This document shows, piece by piece, positions 1-7,560 of a DNA stretch of 64,000 bases (positions within the stretch are counted from its first letter, which is position 1; every line of letters starts with the position of its first letter). Position numbers and translations under genes: made by a program. The notes beneath the pieces were generated by a model. That model was given only the letters and a program-made list of their open reading frames with translations. It did no database searches and was not told the origin of the DNA. This stretch comes from Trujillonella endophytica (lineage in GTDB: Bacteria > Actinomycetota > Actinomycetes > Mycobacteriales > Geodermatophilaceae): NCBI RefSeq assembly GCF_019799905.1, contig NZ_JABGCI010000015.1:1-64000 (forward strand). Reading direction: 5' to 3'.

Positions 1-70
1 TGAAGGCGTCGGTGGTCTCGTAGAAGTGGTTGTCGGCGTCGAACACCGGGAAGTCGAGTCGTCGGGACAC
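1..70 (-). CDS. Amidohydrolase-family protein, N-terminal fragment (cut by window edge)
   Basis: This is the first 23 codons of a minus-strand gene that runs off the left edge. It starts at a GTG preceded by AGAGGAGAGG and reads SRRLDFPVFDADNHFYETTDAF. This is almost the same as the N-terminus of the complete amidohydrolase that follows, with Phe for Met after the DADNH motif. It is therefore a second, tandem copy of the same metal-dependent hydrolase family (amidohydrolase 2 fold). The substrate is unknown. Only the start is visible, so whether this copy is intact cannot be judged. Confidence 0.8.
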   Translation of the reverse strand, partial: MSRRLDFPVFDADNHFYETTDAF

Positions 71-163
71 GAGGTCCTCTCCTCTTTCGTCGGATCGGGC
101 GCCAGGTCGGGGCGATCGACCTGGGAGGGCGCGCAGAAGAACGGCGGCTCCTGCACGCTAGCA

Positions 164-202
164 GTGTCCTGAGTCACTTTCAAGATCTTGAATGCGATTC
201 AA
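164..202. promoter_or_regulatory. Palindromic operator/promoter region upstream of the first amidohydrolase
   Basis: It holds GTGTCCTGAGTCACTTTCAA (164-183), repeated at 1672-1691 with one mismatch. This is followed by a perfect 14-bp palindrome TTCAAGATCTTGAA (179-192), which overlaps a second inverted repeat, TTGAAT-gcg-ATTCAA (188-202). It lies upstream of a minus-strand amidohydrolase start. A binding site for the nearby TetR regulator is an inference from position and symmetry. Confidence 0.55.
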
Positions 203-313
203 TGACAACTGTCGAAGTGTTCTGCGACACTCGCTCACCGGCTGGGCGCGACCTGCGGCTGGAGGCGGCAGCTGGCCCGGGCCGCGGGGCCGCGACCCGG
301 CCGGTGATGCCGC

Positions 314-1582
314 TCAGGCGGCCAGCGCGCCACTGTCGGCCGGGAAGCCGAGCAGCTTGTTCAGGTTGCCGCCCATGATCTTGGCCTGGTCCTCGACGGG
401 CAGGGTCGCGATCTCGTCGACGAAGCTCGTCGGGTCGTGCAGGCCCTCGGGGTGCGGGTAGTCCGACCCGAAGACGACGTTGTCGGCACCGATCGCCTCC
501 ACCACGCCGAGGATGTCCTCCTCGAAGAAGGGGTGGATCATGATCGACCGCTTCAGTGCGACCCGCGGGTCCTCGTCGAAGGCCCCAGGATTGCGGGAGT
601 AGACCTTCTCCATGGTGGTCTGCAGCGGCTTGAGCCAGGCACTGCCGTTCTCCACCGGCATGAAGCGGATGTCCGGGAACCGCGTGGCCAGGCCGTGGCC
701 GACGATCGACGTCACCGTGTCCTTGATGCCGCGGTACTGCGCCCCGAGGATCTTGGAGAACCCCGACGGCTTCTGCCCGAAGGGCAGGAACTCGCCGACG
801 TGGCCCTCCCACTCGTTGAGGTAGCGCTGCTGCCCGTCGTCCGACGAGTGCATCCCGACGAGGATGCCGGCCTCCTGGACCCGCGCCCAGAACGGGTCGT
901 ACTCCGGCAGCGCGAAGGAGCGACGGCGGCCGTTGTAGCCGGGGACGGGGGCCGGCCGGATGAGGACGGCCTTGGCACCCCTCTCGACGACGTACTCGAG
1001 CTCGGCGATGGCCTTGTCCACCAGCGGGAGCGTGATGACGGGGGTCGGGAAGATCCGGTTCTCGTAGTCGTAGGTCCAGTGCTCGTGCATCCACTCGTTG
1101 AGCGCGTGCACCATCACGTGCGTGGCCTCCGGGTCGTCGGCCAGCCGCTCCTCCAACAGGCTGGCCAGGGTCGGCCACATGATCGCCCGGTCGATGTTCA
1201 GCTCGTCCAGCAGCTGCAGCCGCGGCCCGGGGTCGAAGAACGCCGGCGGAGACTCGATGTAGCGCGGCAGCCCGGCGACCGGGGCATCACCGGCCTCCTT
1301 CTCCATGAACTGCGCCGCACCGCCCACCGGGACGTGCTTGGACGAGGGGTTCTTGGCGCGGAACTCGAGCTCCTGCGCCCCGGGCGGGGCGACCTTGTTG
1401 AACGTCGGGTTCGGGATGTACTCGCTGATCGTGTTCTTGAGCGCGATCTTGGTGCGGCCGTTGACTTGGACGTACTTGACGAGACCCGCGTACTCCTCCG
1501 GGAGGTACTTGGTGAAGGCGTCGGTGGTCTCGTACATGTGGTTGTCGGCGTCGAACACCGGGAAGTCGAGCCGTCTCGGCAC
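314..1582 (-). CDS. Amidohydrolase-family (TIM-barrel metal-dependent) hydrolase
   Basis: This 422-residue cytoplasmic protein belongs to the amidohydrolase-2 family of hydrolases and decarboxylases. The N-terminal metal motif DADNH is at residues 11-15. GMHSSDDG lies in the middle, and the C-terminal motif GSDYPHPEG near residue 372 supplies the usual catalytic Asp. The GTG start at 1582 was chosen over an upstream in-frame codon because AGGAGAGG precedes it at normal distance and because the tandem copy at the window edge starts at the same residue. The divergent TetR gene and the motif shared with the other copy suggest joint control. Substrate unknown; members act on aromatic acids, lactones and amides, so a catabolic role is only inferred. 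Confidence 0.85.
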   Translation of the reverse strand: MPRRLDFPVFDADNHMYETTDAFTKYLPEEYAGLVKYVQVNGRTKIALKNTISEYIPNPTFNKVAPPGAQELEFRAKNPSSKHVPVGGAAQFMEKEAGDAPVAGLPRYIESPPAFFDPGPRLQLLDELNIDRAIMWPTLASLLEERLADDPEATHVMVHALNEWMHEHWTYDYENRIFPTPVITLPLVDKAIAELEYVVERGAKAVLIRPAPVPGYNGRRRSFALPEYDPFWARVQEAGILVGMHSSDDGQQRYLNEWEGHVGEFLPFGQKPSGFSKILGAQYRGIKDTVTSIVGHGLATRFPDIRFMPVENGSAWLKPLQTTMEKVYSRNPGAFDEDPRVALKRSIMIHPFFEEDILGVVEAIGADNVVFGSDYPHPEGLHDPTSFVDEIATLPVEDQAKIMGGNLNKLLGFPADSGALAA

Positions 1583-1671
1583 GGGCCTCTCCTCGTCGTC
1601 TCCAGGGCGGGCTGGGGGACAGGGGTGCTCCGGCCGGGCACGCCACCGCACCGGGCACCCCGAACGTAGTG

Positions 1672-1700
1672 GTGTCCTGAGTCACCTTCAATGCCCTGAA
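1672..1700. promoter_or_regulatory. Second copy of the amidohydrolase upstream motif, between amidohydrolase and tetR
   Basis: GTGTCCTGAGTCACCTTCAA (1672-1691) matches 19 of 20 bases of the element at 164-183. It is followed by TTCA-N6-TGAA (1687-1700), a weaker form of the palindrome at the other copy. It sits in the gap between the divergent amidohydrolase and TetR genes, the expected place for an operator serving both. Confidence 0.55.
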
Positions 1701-1739
1701 ACTCCCTCAGTCCTCCCCTCCGCCTGGCAGACTCGAGCC

Positions 1740-2447
1740 GTGCCGGCAGTCCCGGGGTACGACCCCCGCACCCAGACGGAGACGCAGCGACCCGGCGCGC
1801 CCGTGGGCGGCGACACCGGCGCGCCTGCTCCGCTGGACGCGGCGGCGACGGCGCGGGAGCGCCGCCGGCTCGAGCGACTGGAGAGCGGCCGCCGCGAGAT
1901 CCTCGACGTCGCCGAGCGGCTCTTCGTGGAGCGCGGCTACGAGGGCACGAGCCTGGAGCAGATCGCGGCGGGGTGCGGCTTCTCGGTCGGGAGCATCTAC
2001 AACTTCTTCCGCAACAAGGACGCGCTCTACTCCGCCGCGCTCGAGCGGCACGCGACGTCCCTGGGCACCTCCTTCCGCGCCTCGGCCGAGGCGGCGGCCA
2101 GCGGCATCGACAAGGTCGTCGAGATGGCCCGCGCCGCCGTCCACGACCTGCGCGGCCACCCCCGGCAGGCCCGGCTGACGCTGACGTCGATGGGCGTGGA
2201 CCTGGACGCCGACGTCGACCGCACCTCGTTCCGCGCCGTGCTCGAGGCGTACGCCGAGGCCATCGGCGAGGGGCAGCGCGACGGGACCGTCCGCGCCGGC
2301 AACCCGCGCCACCTCGCCCAGTTCGTCGGCGGGCTCGTCCTCGCGCAGGCCCAGGTCGACGTGGAGATCAGACAGGCTCCCGACGGCATCCCGCTCGAGG
2401 ACTTCCTCGACATCGTGCGCGGCGCCCTCGCGCGTCCCGCCGCCTGA
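1740..2447 (+). CDS. TetR/AcrR-family transcriptional regulator
   Basis: This protein has 235 residues from the GTG at 1740. A basic N-terminal stretch of about 50 residues (RERRRLERLESGRREI) precedes a TetR helix-turn-helix: LDVAERLFVERGYEGTSLEQIA, then GFSVGSIYNFFRNKDALY, about residues 55-105. The C-terminal ligand domain ends FLDIVRGALARP. It is divergent from the amidohydrolase and upstream of the luciferase-like pair, so it probably represses one or both in response to a small organic ligand. The N-terminal tail is longer than usual for the family. A start at an internal codon nearer the helix-turn-helix is possible, but none has a clear ribosome site. Confidence 0.85.
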   Translation: MPAVPGYDPRTQTETQRPGAPVGGDTGAPAPLDAAATARERRRLERLESGRREILDVAERLFVERGYEGTSLEQIAAGCGFSVGSIYNFFRNKDALYSAALERHATSLGTSFRASAEAAASGIDKVVEMARAAVHDLRGHPRQARLTLTSMGVDLDADVDRTSFRAVLEAYAEAIGEGQRDGTVRAGNPRHLAQFVGGLVLAQAQVDVEIRQAPDGIPLEDFLDIVRGALARPAA

Positions 2448-2506
2448 GCCCTCCTCCTGGTCCTCCGGGAATGGCCCCGGCCCCCGCCCCGTTGCACGGG
2501 CCGGTA

Positions 2507-2520
2507 GTTGAACCTTCAAC
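2507..2520. promoter_or_regulatory. Perfect palindrome upstream of the LLM monooxygenase
   Basis: GTTGAA-cc-TTCAAC is a perfect 14-bp inverted repeat 16 bp before the monooxygenase start. Its TTGAA/TTCAA half-sites are also found in the palindromes at 179-202. It is a likely operator for the upstream TetR regulator or an unlinked MarR-type regulator. Confidence 0.5.
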
Positions 2521-2536
2521 CCGCGAGGCGAGTCCC

Positions 2537-3643
2537 ATGCAGTTCGGCGTCTTCACCGTCAGCGACGTCACCACCGACCCCACGACCGGCCGCACCCCCA
2601 GCGAGGCGGAGCGGATCCAGGCGGTGGTCGCCATCGCGAAGAAGGCCGAGGAGGTCGGGCTCGACGTCTTCGCACTGGGCGAGCACCACAACCCGCCGTT
2701 CTTCTCCTCCTCGCCCACGACCACGCTGGCCTACATCGCCGCGCAGACGTCGACGCTGCACCTGTCGACGTCCACCACGCTGATCACCACCAACGACCCG
2801 GTGAAGATCGCCGAGGACTACGCGATGCTGCAGCACCTCAGCGGCGGCCGGGTCGACCTGATGATGGGCCGCGGCAACACCGGCCCCGTCTACCCGTGGT
2901 TCGGCAAGGACATCCGCGACGGCATCCCCCTGGCCGTGGAGAACTACGCGCTGCTGCGCCGGCTCTGGGACACCGAGGTCGTGGACTGGCAGGGCCGGTA
3001 CCGGACGCCCCTGCAGGGCTTCACCTCCACGCCGCGGCCGCTGGACGGCGTGCCGCCCTTCGTCTGGCACGGCTCGATCCGCAGCCCGCAGATCGCCGAG
3101 CAGGCCGCGTACTACGGCGACGGCTTCTTCGCCAACCACATCTTCTGGCCCAAGGAGCACACCCAGCGGATGGTCGAGTTCTACCGGGGCCGCTTCGCCC
3201 ACCACGGCCACGGCGACGCCGACCAGGCGATCGTCGGCCTCGGTGGCCAGGTGTTCGTCCGGAGGAACAGCCAGGACGCCGTCCGCGAGTTCCGTCCGTA
3301 CTTCGACGAGGCACCGGTGTACGGCCACGGCCCGTCCCTGGAGGAGTTCAGCCGGGAGACGCCCCTGACCGTCGGCAGCCCGCAGCAGGTCATCGAGCGC
3401 ACGCTCGGCTTCCGCGACTACGTCGGCGACTACCAGCGCCAGCTGTTCCTCCTCGACCACGCCGGGCTGCCGCTGAAGACGGTGCTCGAGCAGCTCGACC
3501 TCCTCGGCGAGGAGGTCGTGCCGGTGCTGCGCCGGGAGTTCGCCGCGCTCAAGCCGGCCCACGTACCCGACGCCCCCACGCACGCCTCGCGGGTCGAGGC
3601 GGCCCGTTCGGTGCAGGCCCCGGCGGAGGTGGCGGCGCGATGA
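2537..3643 (+). CDS. LLM-class flavin-dependent oxidoreductase (CE1758-like)
   Basis: This is a 368-residue luciferase-like monooxygenase. The chain begins MQFGVFTVSDVT, with GEHHN near residue 48 and the family-typical RVDLMMGRGN. The product pattern and the partner gene fit the CE1758/CE1759 pair family, in which the oxygenase uses FMNH2 made by its partner. The ATG start fits the conserved N-terminus, although no strong ribosome site precedes it. The stop overlaps the next start (ATGA), so the two are translationally coupled. The substrate is unknown; an oxidation in sulfur or aromatic metabolism would be a guess. Confidence 0.88.
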   Translation: MQFGVFTVSDVTTDPTTGRTPSEAERIQAVVAIAKKAEEVGLDVFALGEHHNPPFFSSSPTTTLAYIAAQTSTLHLSTSTTLITTNDPVKIAEDYAMLQHLSGGRVDLMMGRGNTGPVYPWFGKDIRDGIPLAVENYALLRRLWDTEVVDWQGRYRTPLQGFTSTPRPLDGVPPFVWHGSIRSPQIAEQAAYYGDGFFANHIFWPKEHTQRMVEFYRGRFAHHGHGDADQAIVGLGGQVFVRRNSQDAVREFRPYFDEAPVYGHGPSLEEFSRETPLTVGSPQQVIERTLGFRDYVGDYQRQLFLLDHAGLPLKTVLEQLDLLGEEVVPVLRREFAALKPAHVPDAPTHASRVEAARSVQAPAEVAAR

Positions 3644-4272
3644 CACCACCGCCTGCCACCCGCACGCTCGCCGTCGTCAGCGCGGGCCTGGGCACGCCGT
3701 CGTCGACCCGGCTGTTGGCCGACCGGCTGACCGTGGCGACCGTCGAGGCCCTGCGGCAGCGGGGCGACGACGCCACGGTGGAGGTGGTGGAGCTCCGGGA
3801 GCACGCCCGCGAGCTCGCCGACCACCTCGTCACCGGCTTCCCGGCCGGCGGTCTGCGCGCGGCGATCGACACGGTGGTCGGCGCCGACGGCCTGATCGCG
3901 GTGACGCCGGTGTTCAGCGCCTCCTACAGCGGCCTGTTCAAGACCTTCGTCGACGTGCTCGACCCCGACGCGCTGACCGGCAAGCCCACGCTCCTCGGCG
4001 CGACGGCCGGCAGCGCCCGGCACTCCCTGGTGCTCGAGCACGCCATGCGGCCGCTGTTCGCACACCTGCGCGCCATCACCGTGCCGACCGCCGTCTTCGC
4101 CGCGGCCGAGGACTGGGCCGACGGCGACGGCGGCTCGCTCGCCCCCCGCATCGGGCGCGCGGCCGGGGAGCTGGCCGACCTGGTCGCCGGGCGGCCGGCA
4201 CGGGCCGCGTCCCCCGCCGACCCCTTCGCCGACTTCGTCCCCTTCGACCAGTTGCTCGGCGGCCAGGCATAG
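3640..4272 (+). CDS. LLM-partnered FMN reductase (CE1759-like)
   Basis: This 210-residue flavodoxin-fold NAD(P)H:FMN reductase has an N-terminal strand and loop LAVVSAGLGTPSSTRLLADRL for FMN phosphate binding. Mid-protein PVFSASYSGLFKTFVD is the typical flavin-site loop (P-Y-x-x-S-x-P-G-x-L-K analogue). It starts within the stop codon of the monooxygenase. By family knowledge it supplies reduced FMN to that enzyme. A repeat element with a terminator-like hairpin follows directly. Confidence 0.88.
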   Translation: MTPPPATRTLAVVSAGLGTPSSTRLLADRLTVATVEALRQRGDDATVEVVELREHARELADHLVTGFPAGGLRAAIDTVVGADGLIAVTPVFSASYSGLFKTFVDVLDPDALTGKPTLLGATAGSARHSLVLEHAMRPLFAHLRAITVPTAVFAAAEDWADGDGGSLAPRIGRAAGELADLVAGRPARAASPADPFADFVPFDQLLGGQA

Positions 4273-4277
4273 CCGAA

Positions 4278-4334
4278 GGACCCCTGCCGCCCACCGCTCG
4301 CAGGCTCGCGGACGGGCCCTGAAGGGGGCCCGTC
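4278..4334. repeat. Intergenic repeat element, copy A (with terminator-like hairpin)
   Basis: A ~57-bp element begins GGACCCCTGCCGCCCACCGC, and its middle (CGCTCGCAGGCTCGCG) resembles copies at 35890-35945 and 44091-44146. In this copy the 3' part forms a 9-bp stem (4311-4319 with 4326-4334) around TGAAGG. It lies between two convergent genes and probably ends transcription from one or both sides. There is no T tract. Confidence 0.65.
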
Positions 4335-5907
4335 AGCCCTGCGCGTCCTCCGAGGCGGGGGCCGAGCCGCCCTGCGGGGCCTCGCCGTGCATGATCCGGG
4401 CGATCGCGGCCCGGTCCGCCGCGGACGGCAGACCCCAGCCGGGCTCGTACCCGTAGACCTGCCCGAGCGGGGTGGACGACGTCTTCCCGTCGAGCAGTTC
4501 CACCGTGTTCGTGTCGATCAGCCCCGGGTGCTCCACGCCGCACGCCTCGGCGACCTTGAGCAGGTCCCGGCGGAGCGTGGCGACGTAGTTGGCCAGCCGC
4601 ACCGACTTCAGCGCGGGGTCCAGGCCACGGGCCAGCCAGGCGTTCTGCGTCGCGACGCCGGTCGGGCAGGTGTCGGTGTGGCACTTCTGGGCCTGGATGC
4701 AGCCGATGGCGAGCATCGCCTCCCGCGCGACGTTCACCATGTCGCAGCCCAGGGCGAACGCCACGACGGCCTCACCCGGCAGGCCGAGCTTGCCGCCCCC
4801 GATGAACGTGACCTGCTCGTGCAGGCCGCGCCGGGCGAAGGCGGCGTAGACGCGGGCGAACCCCAGCTGGAAGGGCAGCGACACCGAGTCGGCGAAGACC
4901 ATCGGCGCGGCGCCGGTGCCGCCCTCGCCGCCGTCGATGGTCACGAAGTCCACGCCGCGGCCGGTGGTGGCCATGAGCTCGGTCAGGTCGTCCCAGAAGC
5001 CCATGTCGCCGACGGCGGCCTTGATCCCGACCGGCAGCCCGGTCTCGGCGGCCAGCAGCTCCACCCAGTCGAGCATGCTGTCGACGTCGGAGAACTCCGC
5101 ATGCCGGGACGGGCTCACGCAGGTCTCCCCCACCGGGACCCCGCGGGCCGCGGCGATCTCGGCCGACACCTTCGCGGCCGGCAGCACCCCGCCGAGTCCG
5201 GGCTTCGCGCCCTGGCTGAGCTTGACCTCCAGGGCCCGCACCGGCGCGCCGGCGACCAGGTCGCGCAACCGGTCGAGGTCGAAGCGGCCTGAGGAGTCCC
5301 GGCAGCCGAAGTAGGCGGTGCCGATCTGGAAGACCAGCTCCCCGCCGTGGCGGTGGTGCACCGACAGCCCGCCCTCGCCGGTGTTCTGCAGGCAGCCGGC
5401 CAGGGCCGAGCCCCGGTTCAGCGCCTGGATCGCCGAGCCCGACAGCGAGCCGAAGCTCATCGCGGAGACGTTGACCACCGACGCCGGCCGGAAGGCGTGC
5501 CGCCTCCCCCGCGGCCCGCCGAGCACCTTCGCCGAGGGCAGCGGCACGTCCTCGGCCGACGCAGGGTGCGAGGGCGGGACCGCGGACCCGAACGTCTTGT
5601 GCTTGATGACCGGGTAGCCGCTCGTGTGCTCCAGGTCGTTGTCGGTGCCGAAGCCGAAGTAGTTGTTCTCCTTCTTCGCCGAGGCGTAGACCCAGCGGCG
5701 CTGGTCACGGGTGAACGGCCGCTCCTCCTCGTTGCCGGCGACCAGGTACTGGCGCAGCTCCGGGCCGATCGCCTCCAGCAGGTAGCGGGCGTGCCCGACC
5801 ACCGGGTAGTTGCGCAGCACGGTGTGCTCCCGCTGGAGCAGGTCCCGGACGGCGACGGCGGCGACCGCCCCCGCTCCGGCCACGGCGGCTCGCACGATCC
5901 CTCTCAT
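4333..5907 (-). CDS. FMN-binding glutamate-synthase-family protein
   Basis: This is a 524-residue stand-alone homologue of the central/FMN domain of glutamate synthase large subunit. An N-terminal hydrophobic segment (about residues 5-20) may anchor it. NVSAMSFGSLSG, GEGGLS, KLSQGAKPGLGG and TIDGGEGGTGAAP line the FMN site. C-IQAQK-C-HTDT-C near residue 415 matches the Fe-S cluster cysteines of the family. It lacks the glutaminase domain, so true glutamate synthesis is unlikely without a partner. Its substrate is not known. The ribosome site GGAGGAGC lies upstream of the ATG. The gene follows the FGGY kinase by 51 bp on the same strand. Confidence 0.88.
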   Translation of the reverse strand: MRGIVRAAVAGAGAVAAVAVRDLLQREHTVLRNYPVVGHARYLLEAIGPELRQYLVAGNEEERPFTRDQRRWVYASAKKENNYFGFGTDNDLEHTSGYPVIKHKTFGSAVPPSHPASAEDVPLPSAKVLGGPRGRRHAFRPASVVNVSAMSFGSLSGSAIQALNRGSALAGCLQNTGEGGLSVHHRHGGELVFQIGTAYFGCRDSSGRFDLDRLRDLVAGAPVRALEVKLSQGAKPGLGGVLPAAKVSAEIAAARGVPVGETCVSPSRHAEFSDVDSMLDWVELLAAETGLPVGIKAAVGDMGFWDDLTELMATTGRGVDFVTIDGGEGGTGAAPMVFADSVSLPFQLGFARVYAAFARRGLHEQVTFIGGGKLGLPGEAVVAFALGCDMVNVAREAMLAIGCIQAQKCHTDTCPTGVATQNAWLARGLDPALKSVRLANYVATLRRDLLKVAEACGVEHPGLIDTNTVELLDGKTSSTPLGQVYGYEPGWGLPSAADRAAIARIMHGEAPQGGSAPASEDAQG

Positions 5908-5958
5908 GCCCTCACCTTGCTCCTCCGCGGCCCTCCCGGCGAGCGGAGTCGGCGCCGT

Positions 5959-7518
5959 TCAACGGGCGGGTTCGGACGGGGTGTCGTCGAGGGCGTCGAG
6001 CTCGGTCAGGACGTCGGTCAGGGCCGTGGTCGAGCGCTCCACCAGCGGTCGCAGCCTGCGGTAGAGGGCGGCGTCGGTGGGATCGGGCAGCACCGGCTCG
6101 GAGACGTCGACCAGCGCCGTCGCCGCGTCGAGGTCCGGGAGCGCGCCCAGGGCGTGCCAGCCCAGCAGGCAGGCGCCGAGGCCGGTGCCCTCCGGGGAGT
6201 CGGCGACGCGCACGGGCAGGTCGAGGGCGGCGGCGAGCGTGCGCACCCACAGCCCGGAGGCCACCGCGCCGCCGGTGGCGCGCACCTCCCGGACCGGCAG
6301 GCCGGCTCCGTCGAACGCGTCGCGGACGAGGGCGAGCTGCTGGCAGACGCCCTCCACCGCCGCCCGGACCAGGTGCGGACGACGATGCTCCCGGCGCAGC
6401 CCGAGGTAGGCGCCACGCAGCCCCGACCGCCACCACGGCGCCCGCTCCCCCAGCAGGTAGGGCAGGCACAGCAGCCCGGCACTGCCGGCCGGGACGCCCT
6501 CGGCCTCCGCGAGCAGCCGGGCGTCGAGGTCGTCGGCGGCCTCGCCCTCCGGCCCGCCGGCGCCGACGTCCGGACCGGCGGCCAGCGCCTGCGCGGCCCA
6601 GCGCACCACCGAGCCGCCGTTGTTCACCGCTCCCCCGACCACCCAGGCGTCGTCGGTGAGGGCGTAGCAGAACAGCCGGTGGCCCGGGTCCACCGTCGGA
6701 CCCGGGACGACGACCCGCAGCGCCCCGCTGGTGCCCAGCGACACCGCGGCGACGTCCGGGCGCACCGCGCCGACGCCGAGGTTGGCCAGCACGCCGTCGG
6801 AGGCGCCGACGACCACCGGGGTCTCCCGGGGCAGCCCGGTCGCCGCGGCGACCTCCGCGCGCAGCCCCGGCAGCACCGTCGTCGTCGGCAGCACCTCGGC
6901 CAGCTGCTCCGGGCGCACCCCGGCGATCTGCAGCGCCTCGGCGTCCCAGCGCCGCGTCCGGATGTCGTAGAGCCCGGTGGCCGAGGCGCAGGAGCGGTCC
7001 ACGGCGTGCGGCCCGCCGACGAGCGTCGCGACCAGCAGCTCCTTGACCCCGCCCCACCGCGGGACCCGGGCGACCCGATCGGGGTCGGAGGCCTGCTCCC
7101 ACGAGAGCTTGAGCAGGGGGGACATCGGGTGGACGGGCGTGCCGGTGCGCTCGTGCAGGCCGGCGGCGCGACCGTCGGCCACGAGCGCGGCGGCCCGGGA
7201 CGCGGCGCGGTCGTCGGCCCAGGTGACCAGGGGGCCCAGGGGGGCGCCGTCGTCGTCCATGGGCACCAGGCCGTGCATCGCCGCGCTCAGGCTGACGGCC
7301 ACGACCCGGTCACCCCGCTCCCGCGCGGCGGCGGCGACGCCCACGAGGGCCTCCACGAAGGCCCGGGCGAGCCGGGCCGCGTCGAGCTCGGCCCGGCCCG
7401 GCTCCGGCACCTGCAGCGGATAGGCGACGCTGACCAGGTCGCGGACCCGCGCGTCGGTCCCCGCCGTGACCGCCTTCGTCGACGTCGTCCCCACGTCCAG
7501 TCCCACCACCACGTCCAC
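5959..7518 (-). CDS. FGGY-family sugar kinase, probably gluconokinase
   Basis: This 519-residue ATP-dependent carbohydrate kinase has GLDVGTTSTKA (phosphate 1 motif, residues 6-16) at the N-terminus. It also has MHGLVPMD, TWADDRAA and RTGTPVHPMSPLLKLSW, features I associate with the gluconate kinase branch. The second FGGY half follows, with SLGTSGALR and ATGGAVASGLWVRTLA. It would phosphorylate gluconate to 6-phosphogluconate in the cytoplasm. The MFS permease gene lies 42 bp upstream on the same strand and may import the sugar acid. Xylulokinase is the main alternative. No regulator is adjacent. Confidence 0.8.
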   Translation of the reverse strand: MDVVVGLDVGTTSTKAVTAGTDARVRDLVSVAYPLQVPEPGRAELDAARLARAFVEALVGVAAAARERGDRVVAVSLSAAMHGLVPMDDDGAPLGPLVTWADDRAASRAAALVADGRAAGLHERTGTPVHPMSPLLKLSWEQASDPDRVARVPRWGGVKELLVATLVGGPHAVDRSCASATGLYDIRTRRWDAEALQIAGVRPEQLAEVLPTTTVLPGLRAEVAAATGLPRETPVVVGASDGVLANLGVGAVRPDVAAVSLGTSGALRVVVPGPTVDPGHRLFCYALTDDAWVVGGAVNNGGSVVRWAAQALAAGPDVGAGGPEGEAADDLDARLLAEAEGVPAGSAGLLCLPYLLGERAPWWRSGLRGAYLGLRREHRRPHLVRAAVEGVCQQLALVRDAFDGAGLPVREVRATGGAVASGLWVRTLAAALDLPVRVADSPEGTGLGACLLGWHALGALPDLDAATALVDVSEPVLPDPTDAALYRRLRPLVERSTTALTDVLTELDALDDTPSEPAR

Positions 7519-7560
7519 GCGCCGATCCTGGAGCCCCGCCCCGTCCGGCGCGACCCGCGG

